Positions 7,209 to 14,941 of a stretch of DNA of 21,414 nt are shown here, piece by piece. The first letter of the stretch is position 1. The number at the start of each line of letters is the position of its first letter. The DNA comes from an uncultured Phascolarctobacterium sp. (GTDB lineage Bacteria; Bacillota; Negativicutes; Acidaminococcales; Acidaminococcaceae): positions 1-21,414 of the forward strand of contig CAAEPE010000021.1 of the NCBI GenBank assembly GCA_900757795.1, written 5' to 3'. The notes beneath the pieces are model-generated. The model was not told where the DNA came from and ran no database searches. It worked only from the letters and a program-made list of their open reading frames with translations. Made by a program: the position numbers and the translations under genes.

Positions 7209-8612
7209 TTAGTCCTGCCAATAATCCAGCTTTTGAGTAATACCAATTTTTTTGGCATGGAACACAGGATTTTTGCCTGCTTCGCGCTGAACAGTATAAT
7301 CGTCCATAGCCTTTAAAGCTGGACCGCCCAAAATGCAGATAACAGGTAAGTTGATGATAGCCATGCAGCCCATGAGCACGTCTGCCAAATCCCACATTAA
7401 GCCCATGCTGGAGCCGGCGCCGATAAAAATTACTACGCAGGCCAGCGTGCGATAAACAGTGTTGAAGGTAGGACCGGGCACAGCCTTCATAATATATGCA
7501 AAGCAGTTATCAACATAATACAAATTGCCTAAAAGAGTAGTAAAGGCAAACAATACCATAGAAACTGTAATGAATACGCCGGCACCGCCGCCTAAAGAAA
7601 CTTCCAAAGCCTTTTGTACATAAGGAGCGCCTGCTAAATCCTTTACAGGCTCAATACCGGAGGTCATGCACATAAAAGCAGTTGCAGTGCAGATAAGCAG
7701 TGTATCAATAAATACAGACATCATTTGCACTAAGCCCTGCTTAACAGGGTGAGAAACATCAGCCGCAGCCGCAGCGTTAGGCGCAGAGCCTACGCCTGCC
7801 TCGTTGGAGTACAAGCCGCGTTTAATACCGTACATTACGCAGGAACCGGCAAAGCCGGAGAAAATAGCTTGGAAATCAAAAGCTTGACCAAAAATTTTGC
7901 CCAAAACTGCGGGCAACAAATTGATGTTCATTAAAGTCAATACAAAAGCTACGGAAATATAAATAACGCCCATAATAGGAACCAAGGTAGAGGTTGCCTT
8001 AATTACACGGCGTCCGCCGCCGAACAGGCAGTAGCCGACCAAAACTGCCAAAATTGCGCCGATAATCCACGGAGTAGTTGCGGGATCATAGAAGCTATAG
8101 GCAATAAAAGTAGACTGTAAATTATAAGCGCACAGCATATTAAAGCCAATGCCATAGGTAGCAATCAGGGCAATACTAAAAATTACTGCCAACGCTCTGC
8201 TGCCCAGCGCAGCTTCGATGTAATAAGCAGGGCCGCCGTAGCTGCCGTGCTCGCCGCGCTTTTTGTAAATCTGCGCCAAGGTGCTTTCAATAAACGCCGA
8301 AGCGCCGCCTACAATGGCAATAACCCACATCCAGAACACAGCGCCATAACCGCCTAAGCAAATAGCAGTGGAAATACCAATAATGTTGCCTGTGCCAACA
8401 CGGGACGCAGTAGAAACCATCAAAGCCTGAAAAGAAGAAACGGCGTTTTGCCCAACCGGCTTTTCCATAATAATATTGATGGTTTCCTTAAACATGCGCA
8501 GCTGTACTAATCTTGTACGCAAAGTGTAATACAGGCCAACGCCAACCAACATAACAATCAGCAAATAACTATACATAAAATTGCTGATTGCACCAACCAT
8601 ACTAGCAAACAT
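7209..8612 (-). CDS. Alanine or glycine:cation symporter (AGCS family)
   Basis: This 467-residue, highly hydrophobic protein of the AGCS family (AlsT/DagA type) imports small neutral amino acids, usually with Na+, across the cytoplasmic membrane. Family signatures are GTGNIIGISTAI in the first third, GGPAYYIE soon after, and SNEAGVGSAPNAAA in the middle; about eleven membrane spans can be drawn. An extended reading begins much further upstream. The likely start is the second of two nearby ATGs (8612): the GAGGAGG site directly abuts the first ATG (8618) and leaves a normal 6-base gap to the second. It is monocistronic, with its own terminator. The exact amino acid cannot be told from sequence. 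Confidence 0.9.
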   Translation of the reverse strand: MFASMVGAISNFMYSYLLIVMLVGVGLYYTLRTRLVQLRMFKETINIIMEKPVGQNAVSSFQALMVSTASRVGTGNIIGISTAICLGGYGAVFWMWVIAIVGGASAFIESTLAQIYKKRGEHGSYGGPAYYIEAALGSRALAVIFSIALIATYGIGFNMLCAYNLQSTFIAYSFYDPATTPWIIGAILAVLVGYCLFGGGRRVIKATSTLVPIMGVIYISVAFVLTLMNINLLPAVLGKIFGQAFDFQAIFSGFAGSCVMYGIKRGLYSNEAGVGSAPNAAAAADVSHPVKQGLVQMMSVFIDTLLICTATAFMCMTSGIEPVKDLAGAPYVQKALEVSLGGGAGVFITVSMVLFAFTTLLGNLYYVDNCFAYIMKAVPGPTFNTVYRTLACVVIFIGAGSSMGLMWDLADVLMGCMAIINLPVICILGGPALKAMDDYTVQREAGKNPVFHAKKIGITQKLDYWQD

Positions 8613-8646
8613 AAACATCCTCCTCTTATTTAAAACTTCTGCCTTA

Positions 8647-8652
8647 ATTATA
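8647..8652 (-). promoter_or_regulatory. Likely -10 of the AGCS gene
   Basis: The minus strand carries a consensus TATAAT preceded by TGTGT, 35 bases before the start codon. The best -35 candidate (TTGTGC) is 19 bases away, which is long, so the promoter is only moderately supported. Confidence 0.45.
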
Positions 8653-8694
8653 ACACATTTACGACATAAACGCACAAAAACTTTTAAATGAAAA

Positions 8695-8738
8695 TTTTCG
8701 GCCTGCAAGTCCAAAACTCTCTAAAATTTTATACTTTT
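8695..8738. repeat. Short palindromic repeat, copy left of the AAA ATPase
   Basis: These 44 bases match 10103-10146 at 40 of 44 positions. The shared core is CAAGTCCAAAACTCTC followed by AAAATTTTATACTTTT. It lies between the AGCS start region and the AAA ATPase stop codon. The hairpin seen in the right-hand copies (TTTTC-GACTT..AAGTC-CAAAA) is partly decayed here. Confidence 0.75.
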
Positions 8739-8814
8739 ATAATTTGAAGCAATTTAATTTGTTAGTATTTACGTAAACAAACCACACCTTTACGGACGGA
8801 AGATATAAATATTT

Positions 8815-10044
8815 TTACGCCAGCAGCCAGTCAATAAGATTTAAAGTTTTAATCCCATCATAAGATTGAATAAAGCTTCTGTCCATTGACAATACGATTT
8901 TCTCATAATTATCGTCTATCATACGCAAGGATCTAAGCTCTCGCTCTCTAGTTTCCGGCATTTGCATACTTTCTGTAACTTGAATATATACCTTATCGTT
9001 GGCTTTTTCAGCTATAAAATCAATTTCGGCTTCGCCAAGCTTACCGATATACACGCGATAATCACGTCTAAGCAGCTCTAAAAATACTATATTTTCTAAA
9101 ATATGTCCTCTGTCCGCATCACGATAACCAAGCAGCATATTGCGTAATCCCATATCAATAATATAGTTCTTGCCTAATGTTTTGAGTAATTGTTTTCCTT
9201 TTACATCATATCTGCTCACGGAATAAACGATAAATGCACTGCATAACATTGAAATATATTTTTCTACAGTCTTTCCAGCAATACTTTTACCCTTGGCAGT
9301 TTGAAATTCCCCCTCATTAGCTAAAACATTTCCAATACTATTAGGAGAAGTAATGCTACCAATATTAGAACAGAGAAACAGCATAATTTTTTGCAGCATA
9401 CCTTGATTTGCCTGCTCGTTACGTTGTAAAACGTCACGCAATACTACGGTTGCATAAATTCCCTCTAATGCCTGATTGCTTCTTGCTTCATTAAAATTGT
9501 ATTCTCTCAATACAGGCATACCGCCAAACTGAAGATACTTTTGAAATTTTTCTTCCATAGTCACAGCAATATCAAATTTATAAAAGATTAGGAATTCTTT
9601 AAATGATAGCGGCAACATACGTATTTCTACATATCTTCCCGAAAGCAAGGTAGAAAATTCCGTAGAAAGCAGGTAAGCATTAGAACCAGTAATATAAATA
9701 TCCACATCAAAATCAAGTCTAAATGACTCGATAGCTTTCTCCCAATGTTCCACAACCTGCAGCTCATCAAATATAAGATAAGTTTTGTCATTCTTTGGAA
9801 TGCGCTCACTGATGTAATCATAAAATGATAAGTAGTTATTCAAGTTACGATAGCGCAGTGATTCCAAATTTATATGAATAATATGTGAATCCTCTATTCC
9901 TTCGGCTAATAAATATCTGTGAAACAAATCTAACAGGGATGATTTGCCGCATCTACGTATGCCAGTAACTATTTTTACCAAATCAACATCTTTATTTTCA
10001 ATAAGCTGATTTAAATATTCAGCACGATTAATTAGCTCGGACAT
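8815..10044 (-). CDS. AAA-family ATP-binding protein with DUF4143 domain
   Basis: This 409-residue protein has an AAA_14 ATPase domain, with a P-loop in GIRRCGKSS (28-36) and Walker B LIFDELQ (90-96), the sensor-like YITGSNA and a middle winged-helix-like part. The C-terminal DUF4143 region has EIDFIAEK and YIQVTE, resembling the PD-(D/E)XK fold of the family. Members are common, often horizontally moved, and of unknown cellular role; some may act in defence or toxin-like systems, but nothing here proves that. The ATG at 10044 has GGAGGTG upstream. The gene has its own promoter, looks more A+T-rich than its neighbours, and is flanked on both sides by related short repeats, suggesting insertion between the atp operon and the symporter. 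Confidence 0.85.
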   Translation of the reverse strand: MSELINRAEYLNQLIENKDVDLVKIVTGIRRCGKSSLLDLFHRYLLAEGIEDSHIIHINLESLRYRNLNNYLSFYDYISERIPKNDKTYLIFDELQVVEHWEKAIESFRLDFDVDIYITGSNAYLLSTEFSTLLSGRYVEIRMLPLSFKEFLIFYKFDIAVTMEEKFQKYLQFGGMPVLREYNFNEARSNQALEGIYATVVLRDVLQRNEQANQGMLQKIMLFLCSNIGSITSPNSIGNVLANEGEFQTAKGKSIAGKTVEKYISMLCSAFIVYSVSRYDVKGKQLLKTLGKNYIIDMGLRNMLLGYRDADRGHILENIVFLELLRRDYRVYIGKLGEAEIDFIAEKANDKVYIQVTESMQMPETRERELRSLRMIDDNYEKIVLSMDRSFIQSYDGIKTLNLIDWLLA

Positions 10045-10070
10045 AAGCCACCTCCCTCTTTTCTACTTAT

Positions 10071-10098
10071 ATTATACTTAATTTACTCATAAAATCAA
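10071..10098 (-). promoter_or_regulatory. Promoter of the AAA/DUF4143 ATPase
   Basis: On the minus strand TTGATT (10093-10098), a 16-base spacer and a perfect TATAAT (10071-10076) lie just upstream of the ribosome site. The leader would be about 20 nt. It shows the gene is transcribed independently of the atp operon. Confidence 0.75.
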
Positions 10099-10102
10099 GA
10101 AG

Positions 10103-10164
10103 TTTTCGACTTACAAGTCCAAAACTCTCGAAAATTTTATACTTTTCGACCTGCAAGTCCAAAA
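10103..10164. repeat. Short palindromic repeats, two copies right of the AAA ATPase
   Basis: Two copies spaced 40 bases apart (from 10103 and from 10143) share TTTTCGAC and CAAGTCCAAAACT. The first can fold as TTTT-C-GACTT, loop AC, AAGTC-C-AAAA. The first 44 bases are nearly identical to 8695-8738 on the other side of the ATPase gene. Confidence 0.75.
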
Positions 10165-10214
10165 CTTTTTATTGCAAGCATTTTTTTGTAGTACGCTGCG
10201 CTTTAAAAACACAA

Positions 10215-10242
10215 AAAACCCCGCCCTAAAGGACGGGGTTTT
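10215..10242 (-). terminator. Terminator of the atp operon
   Basis: An AAAACCCCG arm, with its C-rich continuation, pairs with CGGGGTTTT around the loop TAAA. On the minus strand the hairpin is followed by six T. It sits about 30 bases after the atpC stop. Flanking A and T runs mean it could also work on the plus strand. Confidence 0.92.
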
Positions 10243-10273
10243 ATTGCTATTTTTGCATTGTTGTGTATGCTCT

Positions 10274-10684
10274 TTATGCCTTTTGAGCAACCTTCAGACG
10301 AGTGATAGCTCTCTTCAATGCCAGGCTTGCACGCTTGCTGTCAATTTCAGCATTCTTGCTAGCCAAGCGTTGTTCAGCACGTTCTTTAGCAGCATTAGCG
10401 CGGGCAGTATCAATATCGGTGTCTGCTTCGGCAATGGTTGCCAAAACAGTGCACTTGTCGCCCTTCATCTCCAAGAAGCCGCCGCATACTGCGAAAGTTT
10501 TCTTACTGCCGTCAGTAAATTCCAGCTTCATAGGAGCAATATCTAAAGTTGCGATAATCGGCAAATGTTTTGCTTTTATGCCCAAGCCGCCAACTAAAGA
10601 GCGGAAGCCTACATAGGTTACGTTATCAGCGGAAAAGAGCATCTTATCCGGCGTAACAATTTCAAAAGTAAATGGAGTAGCCAT
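10274..10684 (-). CDS. atpC: ATP synthase subunit epsilon
   Basis: This 136-residue epsilon subunit forms the foot of the F1 central stalk with gamma and can inhibit ATP hydrolysis. The N-terminal beta-sandwich (about 1-85) includes TFEIVTPDKMLFSADNV and the GGLGIKAKHLPIIATL region. The C-terminal helical hairpin (about 88-136) is rich in Ala, Arg and Lys. The length is standard. The ATG at 10684 is one base beyond the atpD stop and uses the AAGGAT site at the end of atpD. It is the last gene of the operon, followed by a strong terminator. Confidence 0.96.
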   Translation of the reverse strand: MATPFTFEIVTPDKMLFSADNVTYVGFRSLVGGLGIKAKHLPIIATLDIAPMKLEFTDGSKKTFAVCGGFLEMKGDKCTVLATIAEADTDIDTARANAAKERAEQRLASKNAEIDSKRASLALKRAITRLKVAQKA

Positions 10685-10685
10685 A

Positions 10686-12098
10686 TTAATCCTTCATAGT
10701 TGCAGCCTTGGCAACAGCGTCATCAATGGTACCAACCATATAGAAAGCGCCTTCCGGCAAATCGTCATGCTTGCCTTCGAGGATTTCTTTGAAGCCGCGG
10801 ATAGTTTCCTTCAGAGGAACATATTGACCGGGGGTACCGGTGAATTGTTCAGCAACGAAGAATGCCTGGCTGAGGAACTTCTGAATCTTACGGGCACGGG
10901 CAACGGTAATCTTGTCGTCCTCGCTCAATTCTTCCATACCCAGAATTGCGATAATATCTTGCAATTCTTTATAGCGTTGCAGGATAGCTTGTACGCCACG
11001 AGCAACTTTGTAGTGCTCTTCGCCGATTACCAGCGGATCCAGGATACGGCTGGTGGAGTCGAGCGGGTCAACTGCCGGATAAATACCAAGCTCTGCGATA
11101 GAACGGGAAAGTACGGTGGTTGCATCCAAGTGAGCGAAGGTGCCTGCCGGAGCCGGGTCAGTCAAGTCGTCCGCAGGTACATATACAGCCTGTACGGAGG
11201 TGATGGAACCGGTCTTGGTGGAGGTAATACGCTCTTGCAGAGCGCCGATGTCGTTAGCCAAGGTAGGCTGATAACCTACTGCGGAAGGCATACGGCCCAG
11301 CAATGCGGATACTTCGGAACCAGCCTGAATGAAACGGAAAATGTTATCGATAAAGAGCAGTACGTCCTGGCCGCCGACATCACGGAAATATTCCGCCATG
11401 GTCAAGCCTGTCAGGCCAACACGCATACGTGCTCCAGGAGGCTCGTTCATCTGGCCATATACAAGAGCAGTCTTGTTGATAACGCCAGATTCTTTCATTT
11501 CGCCCCACAGGTCGTTGCCTTCACGAGTACGCTCGCCAACGCCTGCGAATACGGAATAGCCGCCGTGTGCAGTAGCAATGTTATGGATAAGCTCCATAAT
11601 AATAACGGTCTTGCCTACGCCGGCACCGCCGAACAGACCAATTTTACCACCCATTGCATACGGAGCGATAAGGTCTACGACTTTAATGCCGGTTTCCAAA
11701 ATTTTAGTAGATGTTGCCTGTTGGTCGAAAGTCGGAGCAGGTCTATGAATAGGCCAATGATCTGCAGCTTCAACCGGAGTATCGTCATGGTCAACAGTCT
11801 CGCCGAGCACGTTGAAGATACGGCCCAGTACGCCGGGGCCAACCGGTACGCTGATAGGAGCGCCGGTATCAACAGCTTCCATACCGCGAACCAAACCATC
11901 GGTGGAGCTCATAGCAACGGCACGAACTACGTTGTAGCCAATGTGCTGCATAACCTCTGCGGTCAGGTGAATTTTTACCTTACCGTCATCAGTAGTACCA
12001 TCAATGTGGATTGCGTTCAGGATAGCAGGCATGCTCTTCGGAGGGAACTCAATGTCGATAACAGGGCCAACAACTTGTACGATTCTACCTGTATTCAA
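10686..12098 (-). CDS. atpD: ATP synthase subunit beta
   Basis: This 470-residue catalytic subunit of F1 has the P-loop GGAGVGKT (157-164), the catalytic GERTREGNDL segment, LLFIDNIFRF (Walker B) and the DELSEED-like loop reading EELSEDD. Length and N-terminus (MNTGRIVQVVGPVIDIEF) are canonical, which fixes the start at 12098. The start codon there is TTG, preceded by a strong GGGAGG eight bases upstream. A TTG start for one of the most abundant subunits is unusual. It sits between atpG and atpC in the standard order. Confidence 0.97.
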   Translation of the reverse strand: MNTGRIVQVVGPVIDIEFPPKSMPAILNAIHIDGTTDDGKVKIHLTAEVMQHIGYNVVRAVAMSSTDGLVRGMEAVDTGAPISVPVGPGVLGRIFNVLGETVDHDDTPVEAADHWPIHRPAPTFDQQATSTKILETGIKVVDLIAPYAMGGKIGLFGGAGVGKTVIIMELIHNIATAHGGYSVFAGVGERTREGNDLWGEMKESGVINKTALVYGQMNEPPGARMRVGLTGLTMAEYFRDVGGQDVLLFIDNIFRFIQAGSEVSALLGRMPSAVGYQPTLANDIGALQERITSTKTGSITSVQAVYVPADDLTDPAPAGTFAHLDATTVLSRSIAELGIYPAVDPLDSTSRILDPLVIGEEHYKVARGVQAILQRYKELQDIIAILGMEELSEDDKITVARARKIQKFLSQAFFVAEQFTGTPGQYVPLKETIRGFKEILEGKHDDLPEGAFYMVGTIDDAVAKAATMKD

Positions 12099-12129
12099 GG
12101 TTTTAGCCTCCCTACGAATTTAATAAAGA

Positions 12130-13014
12130 TTATTGTTGTGCTTGCTTCAGCGCTTCTACGCCGCCAACGATTTCGTTGAGCTCGCGGGTAATGGAAGCCT
12201 GACGCGCCTTATTATAGGACAGCTCCAGGTTTTGTACCAGCTTAGCGGCGTTATCAGTAGCAGAAGACATAGCAGTCATACGAGAACCCAGCTCGCTGGC
12301 AGCGGATTGTACCAGTGCAGCATAAACAACGGTCTCCAAATACTTGGGTGCAAGTACGCTTAGAGTTTCGTTTTCACCGGGTTCAAACATAAAGCTTGCT
12401 TCAGCCTTGCCTTTTTCCTTTACAGGCGGCTCTACCGGCAGAATCTTTTCGCAGGTAGGAGTCTGGGACAAAGCGGTTTTGAAAATAGTATATACGATGC
12501 GCAGCTCGTCAAAGCCTTCGGCAGCAAAGCGTGTTGCTGCGTCTTGAGCAATTTCTACTGCGTTATCGTAAGACGGTCTGTCAGAATAGCCAAAATGAGA
12601 AGTCAACACATTATAGCCGCGGCGTTGGAAGAAATCTCTTGCCTTACGGCCGCTGGTGATAACGACAACCTCGTCCTCACAAGCAGAAATTTCCGCAACA
12701 GCCATTTTTAAAGCGTTGGAGCTATAGGCACCTGCCAGACCTTTATCAGAGGCGAGTACCAGATAACCAACCTTTTTAACTTCACGATGTTGAAGCAGCG
12801 GATGTTCTTTGGCACTTAGATTTGCAAGAATGCTTGGATCGCTCACAACGTTGGACAACACTTCTTTGATCTTGATGGCATAGGGACGGCTGGCAGCAGC
12901 ACGTTCTTGAGCTCTTCTCAAACGAGCGGCAGCAACCATCTTCATAGCTTTAGTGATCTTACCAATGTTACCTACGCTCTTCATATGGCGATGAATCTCG
13001 CGTGCAGTAGCCAT
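12130..13014 (-). CDS. atpG: ATP synthase subunit gamma
   Basis: This 294-residue subunit is the rotating shaft of F1. The N-terminal coiled-coil helix (REIHRHMKSVGNIGKITKAM) and the C-terminal helix (ELGSRMTAMSSATDNA, then NKARQASITRELNEIVGG) are strongly conserved; the Rossmann-like middle has LVLASDKGLAGAYS. The ATG at 13014 has AGGTGA upstream, 7 bases after the atpA stop. The length is slightly above the E. coli protein and typical of Firmicutes. Confidence 0.97.
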   Translation of the reverse strand: MATAREIHRHMKSVGNIGKITKAMKMVAAARLRRAQERAAASRPYAIKIKEVLSNVVSDPSILANLSAKEHPLLQHREVKKVGYLVLASDKGLAGAYSSNALKMAVAEISACEDEVVVITSGRKARDFFQRRGYNVLTSHFGYSDRPSYDNAVEIAQDAATRFAAEGFDELRIVYTIFKTALSQTPTCEKILPVEPPVKEKGKAEASFMFEPGENETLSVLAPKYLETVVYAALVQSAASELGSRMTAMSSATDNAAKLVQNLELSYNKARQASITRELNEIVGGVEALKQAQQ

Positions 13015-13021
13015 TAGTTAA

Positions 13022-14845
13022 TCACCTGCCTTCACTAACAAAGGTTTCCTTGAACTCGGCGATTGCTTTCTTCAAAGCTTCTTCATTCTCATCAGTGATT
13101 TTCTTGGTTTTCAGGATATCTGCGCCAACTTCAGGATGATTTGCTTCCATGAAGTCCAGGAATTCTTTTTCGCAGCGGGTTACTTCTTTAACTGCTACGT
13201 CATCCAGATAGCCTTTGGTGCCAAGGTAAATTGCCATAACCTGTTTTTCAACAGACAGCGGGCTGTATTGACCTTGCTTCAAAACCTCGGTCAAACGTTG
13301 ACCACGGTCCAGCTGAGCTTTAGTAGCTTTATCAAGGTCGGAAGCAAACTGAGCAAATGCTGCCAGTTCGCGGAACTGCGCCAAATCCAAACGCAAGGTA
13401 CCTGCAACCTGTTTCATAGCTTTAATCTGAGCAGCGCCGCCTACACGGGATACGGACAAACCGGAGTTGATAGCCGGACGAATACCGGAGTAGAACAGCT
13501 CAGATTCCAGGAAGATCTGACCGTCGGTAATGGAAATTACGTTGGTCGGAATAAAGCCGCCTACGTCGCCTGCCAAGGTTTCGATAACCGGCAGTGCGGT
13601 GATGGAACCGCCCTTCAGCTCGTCATTAAGCTTAGCAGCGCGTTCCAGCAGACGGGAATGCAAGTAGAATACGTCGCCGGGATATGCTTCACGTCCGGGA
13701 GGACGACGGAGCAGCAGGGACATTGCACGGTATGCAACAGCGTGTTTAGACAAGTCGTCGTATACGCACAGAACGTCTTTGCCTTGATCCATGAAGTATT
13801 CTGCCATAGTAACACCGGCATACGGAGCCAAGTATTGCAGCGGAGCAGAATCAGCAGCAGTAGCAGCAACGATGATAGTATATTCCATTGCGCCGTGTTG
13901 TTCCAAAGTACGAACAATGCGGGCAACGTTGGAAGCCTTTTGGCCGATAGCTACATAAATGCAGATAACGCCCAGGCCTTTTTGGTTAATGATGGTATCG
14001 ATTGCAACAGCGGTCTTGCCGGTGCCGCGGTCGCCGATGATAAGTTCGCGCTGGCCGCGTCCGATAGGAACGAGTGCGTCGATACATTTAATACCGGTCT
14101 GCAGCGGAGTATCAACGGATTTACGATCTGCGATACCATGTGCAGGAGATTCAACAGGACGATGCTCGGCAGCAACGATTTCGCCTTTGCCGTCGATAGG
14201 AGCGCCAATAGCGCTTACTACACGGCCCAGCAAACCTTCGCCTACGGGAACCTCCATGATACGGCCGGTACGGCGTACAACGTCGCCTTCTTTAATCTTG
14301 GTTTCGCCGCCCATAAGTACGATACCAACGGAATCAGGGTTCAGGTTCAGAACCATGCCGGATACGTTATGGGGAAGTTCTACCAATTCGCCGGCCATTG
14401 CGTTTTTCATACCGATAACGGTTGCGATGCCGTCACCGATTTTTTCAACGATACCAACCTCTTCGAGATCAGCGTCCACTTTGTAATTCTCCAGCTTAGC
14501 GCTGAGAGCATCACCCATAGCTTCAGGCTTAGTGTATTCGTGAATGTCGATGCCGCTTAAAGCAACTTCCATTTTCTTCAGCTTACGAGCAGCGGAAGCG
14601 TCGAATACCTTATCGCCAACTTGTACGATAATGCCGCCGAGGATGGACGGATCAACCTTTTTATTCAGGAAGATTTCACGACCCAATTTCTCGGTGAGAA
14701 TTGCAGAAATGGATTGATACTCGTTAACAGTCAATTTTTTAGCTGTAGTAACGTTAACATCTAAAAGCTCTTTAATGGAGCCCAGATCAATTTTGAAGTC
14801 GGATAATTCTTGCTTTAGTAAAGCAATATTTTCTTCACTCTTCAT
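13022..14845 (-). CDS. atpA: ATP synthase alpha subunit fused to delta C-terminal domain
   Basis: This 607-residue protein is about 100 residues longer than a normal alpha. Residues ~104-607 are a complete alpha: P-loop GDRGTGKT (271-278, against about 169-176 in E. coli), the VPIGRGQRELIIGD segment, LLLRRPPGREAYPGD, and the arginine-finger region with SVSRVGGAAQ (464-473). Residues ~28-98 match the C-terminal domain of delta/OSCP: KKVDPSILGGIIVQVGDKVF (62-81) parallels the E. coli delta segment with DKSVMAGVIIRAGDMV. The delta N-terminal domain is missing, and no atpH lies between atpF and atpA. In-frame codons upstream reach a TAA 11 codons before the ATG, so the ATG at 14845 is the first possible start. 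GGAGGTGA lies upstream with long spacing (~13 bases from GGAGG). No strong internal ribosome site for a free alpha is seen. The reading frame is continuous. Confidence 0.95.
   Translation of the reverse strand: MKSEENIALLKQELSDFKIDLGSIKELLDVNVTTAKKLTVNEYQSISAILTEKLGREIFLNKKVDPSILGGIIVQVGDKVFDASAARKLKKMEVALSGIDIHEYTKPEAMGDALSAKLENYKVDADLEEVGIVEKIGDGIATVIGMKNAMAGELVELPHNVSGMVLNLNPDSVGIVLMGGETKIKEGDVVRRTGRIMEVPVGEGLLGRVVSAIGAPIDGKGEIVAAEHRPVESPAHGIADRKSVDTPLQTGIKCIDALVPIGRGQRELIIGDRGTGKTAVAIDTIINQKGLGVICIYVAIGQKASNVARIVRTLEQHGAMEYTIIVAATAADSAPLQYLAPYAGVTMAEYFMDQGKDVLCVYDDLSKHAVAYRAMSLLLRRPPGREAYPGDVFYLHSRLLERAAKLNDELKGGSITALPVIETLAGDVGGFIPTNVISITDGQIFLESELFYSGIRPAINSGLSVSRVGGAAQIKAMKQVAGTLRLDLAQFRELAAFAQFASDLDKATKAQLDRGQRLTEVLKQGQYSPLSVEKQVMAIYLGTKGYLDDVAVKEVTRCEKEFLDFMEANHPEVGADILKTKKITDENEEALKKAIAEFKETFVSEGR
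14552..14845 (-). other. Delta (OSCP) C-domain portion of the alpha fusion
   Basis: Codons 1-98 of atpA. Residues 1-27 are a predicted amphipathic helix that may be left from the last helix of the delta N-domain. Residues 28-98 follow the delta C-domain order: a strand before KKLT, helix NEYQSISAILTEKLG, strand REIFLNKKV, the diagnostic DPSILGG turn, strand IIVQVGDKVFD, and the closing helix SAARKLKKMEVALSG. Residues 99-105 act as a short linker into alpha. Confidence 0.88.
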
Positions 14846-14941
14846 ATTGTACCAATCACCTCCGAATACCGGCTCTTAGTCTAGCTGATTCGCATTTTCA
14901 GCTAATCTTCGTCCGGCCTAATAGGGAAACGAGCAAATTTA
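14846..14941 (-). other. atpF-atpA gap where atpH is normally found
   Basis: Only 96 bases separate atpF from atpA, far too few for a delta gene. A perfect inverted repeat TAGCTGA (14882-14888) with TCAGCTA (14898-14904) leaves a 9-base loop. The gap is a multiple of three. The frame shared with atpA reads a stretch GRRLAENANQLD between two stops, vaguely like the first helix of delta. No start codon serves it. Confidence 0.6.

Noticed and set aside
8768..8777. TTTACGTAAA palindrome as an operator
   Set aside because: A single 10-base A/T-rich palindrome downstream of a gene, with no promoter context; chance is likely.
10767..12179. 470-codon open frame on the plus strand
   Set aside because: It is exactly antisense to atpD, has no ribosome site or recognisable domain, and is explained by codon bias of the true gene.
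14516..14518. Internal ATG (codon 110 of atpA) that might make a free, unfused alpha
   Set aside because: The bases upstream (GCCTGAAGCT) give no convincing ribosome site, and the product would lack the first few alpha residues. It cannot be excluded without proteomics.
13136..14560. 474-codon open frame on the plus strand
   Set aside because: It mirrors atpA on the opposite strand and encodes no known family; a shadow of a strongly biased coding sequence.
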